Source: Candidatus Bathyarchaeota archaeon (GTDB lineage Archaea; Thermoproteota; DRAE01). From it: a stretch of 5,618 bases of DNA. The notes under the pieces are model-generated. The model saw nothing but the letters and a program-made list of their open reading frames with translations. It was not told the DNA's origin and did not search any database. Below are positions 4,722-5,618 of the stretch, piece after piece. Each line of letters begins with the position of its first letter. Position 1 is the stretch's first letter. A program made the translations under genes and the position numbers. The DNA is taken from the NCBI GenBank assembly GCA_011041895.1, contig DRAE01000058.1, forward strand, positions 1 through 5,618, in the 5' to 3' direction.

Positions 4722-5596
4722 ATCACGATCCTCCTTAAAGCTTTAGTGTATTTGGCTATGATGAAGTCGGCTAATGTAGTTGCTGCGAATGTTATTATGA
4801 AAAGGAAAAGGCCAAGGGTATATAGGACATGGTAAAAGGTGCTTCCTACGACTGCCTCTCCCATGTACATTGCTATTGCAGCTGTTAGAGGATAAACTGG
4901 ATTTAGGAAAATGTTTCCAACGGGGATCTTTGCAACGCTTCCACACACTATTAGGACTGCAACTGTCTCACCGATAGCTCTTCCAAAGGCCAGTATAATG
5001 GATGCTATCATTCCAGGCATTGATGTTGGAAGAATGACTCCTCTAATCGTTTGCCACTTAGTTGCTCCAAGTGCAAGGGATGCTTCAATATAATCTTTTG
5101 GCACAGAGGACATTATCTCGCTTGAAATGCTAGTGATCGTTGGGATAACCATTAAAGAAAGTATTATCATTCCATTCAGTGCAATTTTGCCGGTTGGCAC
5201 GTTTAAGAGAGATATCAGATATGGTGATATGAAGATCAAGCCTATGAAGCCATACACGACTGATGGAATGGCAGCTAGTATTTCTATTATGGCCTTAACT
5301 ATGTCATGTACATTTTTTGGAATAAATTGCGTTATGAAGACTGCTGACGAGATACCTAGCGGAACGGATATGAGAAGGGCTCCCGCCACAACAGTTAATG
5401 AACCTACTATAAGAGGAATGATTCCATAGCTTCCATAGTAGGGGGCCCATCTAACACTGAGCAAGTTATCTAATGAAACTTCAAAGAATGTTTTCAAGCC
5501 CTCCATTCCAACGAAAACTGTTATGAATAGTATTGCAATTATAGAGGAAGCTGCGCATAGGAAGCTTAGCCCGTGGAAGAGACTGTTCTCATCCAT
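4718..5596 (-). CDS. pstC: Phosphate ABC transporter permease PstC (5' end possibly beyond the window)
   Basis: PstC is the second membrane subunit of the phosphate importer. The 292 residues visible from ATG 5596 show hydrophobic segments at about 11-31, 58-85, 102-128, 140-158, 195-222 and 255-280. The EAA loop starts EASLALGATKWQTIRG (171-186) and ends VILP (187-190). The FGRAIGETVAVLIVCG segment (204-219, E210) and the EILAAIPSVVYGFIGL segment (105-120) are hallmarks of PstC, while the periplasmic loop between helices 1 and 2 (about 34-57) is long, as expected for PstC and not PstA. No SD precedes ATG 5596, unlike pstA and pstB, and the frame stays open to the window edge, adding ERFKRFK before the Met. 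The basic residues there look like a normal PstC N-terminus, so translation may begin to the right of the window. A pstS gene would be expected there too. Confidence 0.93.
   Translation of the reverse strand: MDENSLFHGLSFLCAASSIIAILFITVFVGMEGLKTFFEVSLDNLLSVRWAPYYGSYGIIPLIVGSLTVVAGALLISVPLGISSAVFITQFIPKNVHDIVKAIIEILAAIPSVVYGFIGLIFISPYLISLLNVPTGKIALNGMIILSLMVIPTITSISSEIMSSVPKDYIEASLALGATKWQTIRGVILPTSMPGMIASIILAFGRAIGETVAVLIVCGSVAKIPVGNIFLNPVYPLTAAIAMYMGEAVVGSTFYHVLYTLGLFLFIITFAATTLADFIIAKYTKALRRIVI
4730..4735 (-). promoter_or_regulatory. Shine-Dalgarno site of pstA
   Basis: AGGAGG on the minus strand with an 8-nt spacer to the pstA ATG at 4721, located inside the 3' end of pstC. The extended match AGGAGGATC is close to the archaeal anti-SD complement. 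Confidence 0.8.
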
Positions 5597-5618
5597 CTTG
5601 AATCTTTTAAAACGTTCA

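Noticed and set aside
4063..5429. Several plus-strand and one minus-strand open frames within pstA and pstC
   Set aside because: All lie inside clear permease genes with intact EAA loops and are shadow frames.
5605..5612. TTTTAAAA near the right edge as a TATA box for pstC
   Set aside because: It lies only 9-16 nt before ATG 5596, too close for an archaeal promoter, and the frame is open through it.

Overview
The window looks like an archaeal chromosome segment, probably from a thermophile and possibly of the Thermoproteota or a related lineage; the phylum cannot be fixed from these genes. The evidence is TATA-type promoters at archaeal spacing (some predicting leaderless mRNAs), SD sites of the type AGGAGGAT(C), a minimal MNT-type nucleotidyltransferase, a PfpI/PH1704-type DJ-1 protein, an archaeal LEA14-like protein and, most tellingly, two tandem C/D box guide sRNAs. 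No mobile element, CRISPR array, tRNA or rRNA was seen.

Layout, left to right. (1) 1-327, plus: a minimal nucleotidyltransferase, possibly open at the window edge. (2) 368-769, plus: a small four-helix membrane protein of unknown function. (3) 785-1339, minus: a DJ-1/PfpI family enzyme with intact Cys-His and Glu residues, convergent with gene 2. (4) 1449 (or 1380)-2474, plus: an unrecognised cysteine-rich protein with two CxxC pairs, divergent from gene 3; the pfpI promoter lies on its possible upstream start. (5) 2471-2962, minus: a membrane-anchored LEA14/WHy-domain protein whose stop codon overlaps the stop of gene 4. (6) 2972-3081, minus: two tandem C/D box sRNAs, each with the full order C, D', C', D, 3-nt D'-C' spacers and guides of 12, 12, 12 and 11 nt. 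They fill almost the whole gap between pstB and the LEA14 gene, and the second ends 9 nt before the LEA14 ATG. (7) 3127-5596, minus: pstC, pstA and pstB, the two permeases and the ATPase of the high-affinity phosphate ABC transporter, tightly coupled by an ATGA overlap and a short overlap, with strong SD sites before pstA and pstB. A pstS gene would be expected beyond the right edge. No phoU follows pstB here.

How the genes work together: only the pst genes form a clear functional unit (phosphate import). The C/D sRNAs should guide 2'-O-methylation of rRNA by fibrillarin, Nop5 and L7Ae. By comparison with rRNA segments recalled from memory, one guide may pair with 16S rRNA near E. coli position 820 and two with 23S rRNA near positions 1906 and 2522. 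The sRNAs may share a transcript with the pst operon upstream or the LEA14 gene downstream. The remaining genes look like unrelated single-gene units.
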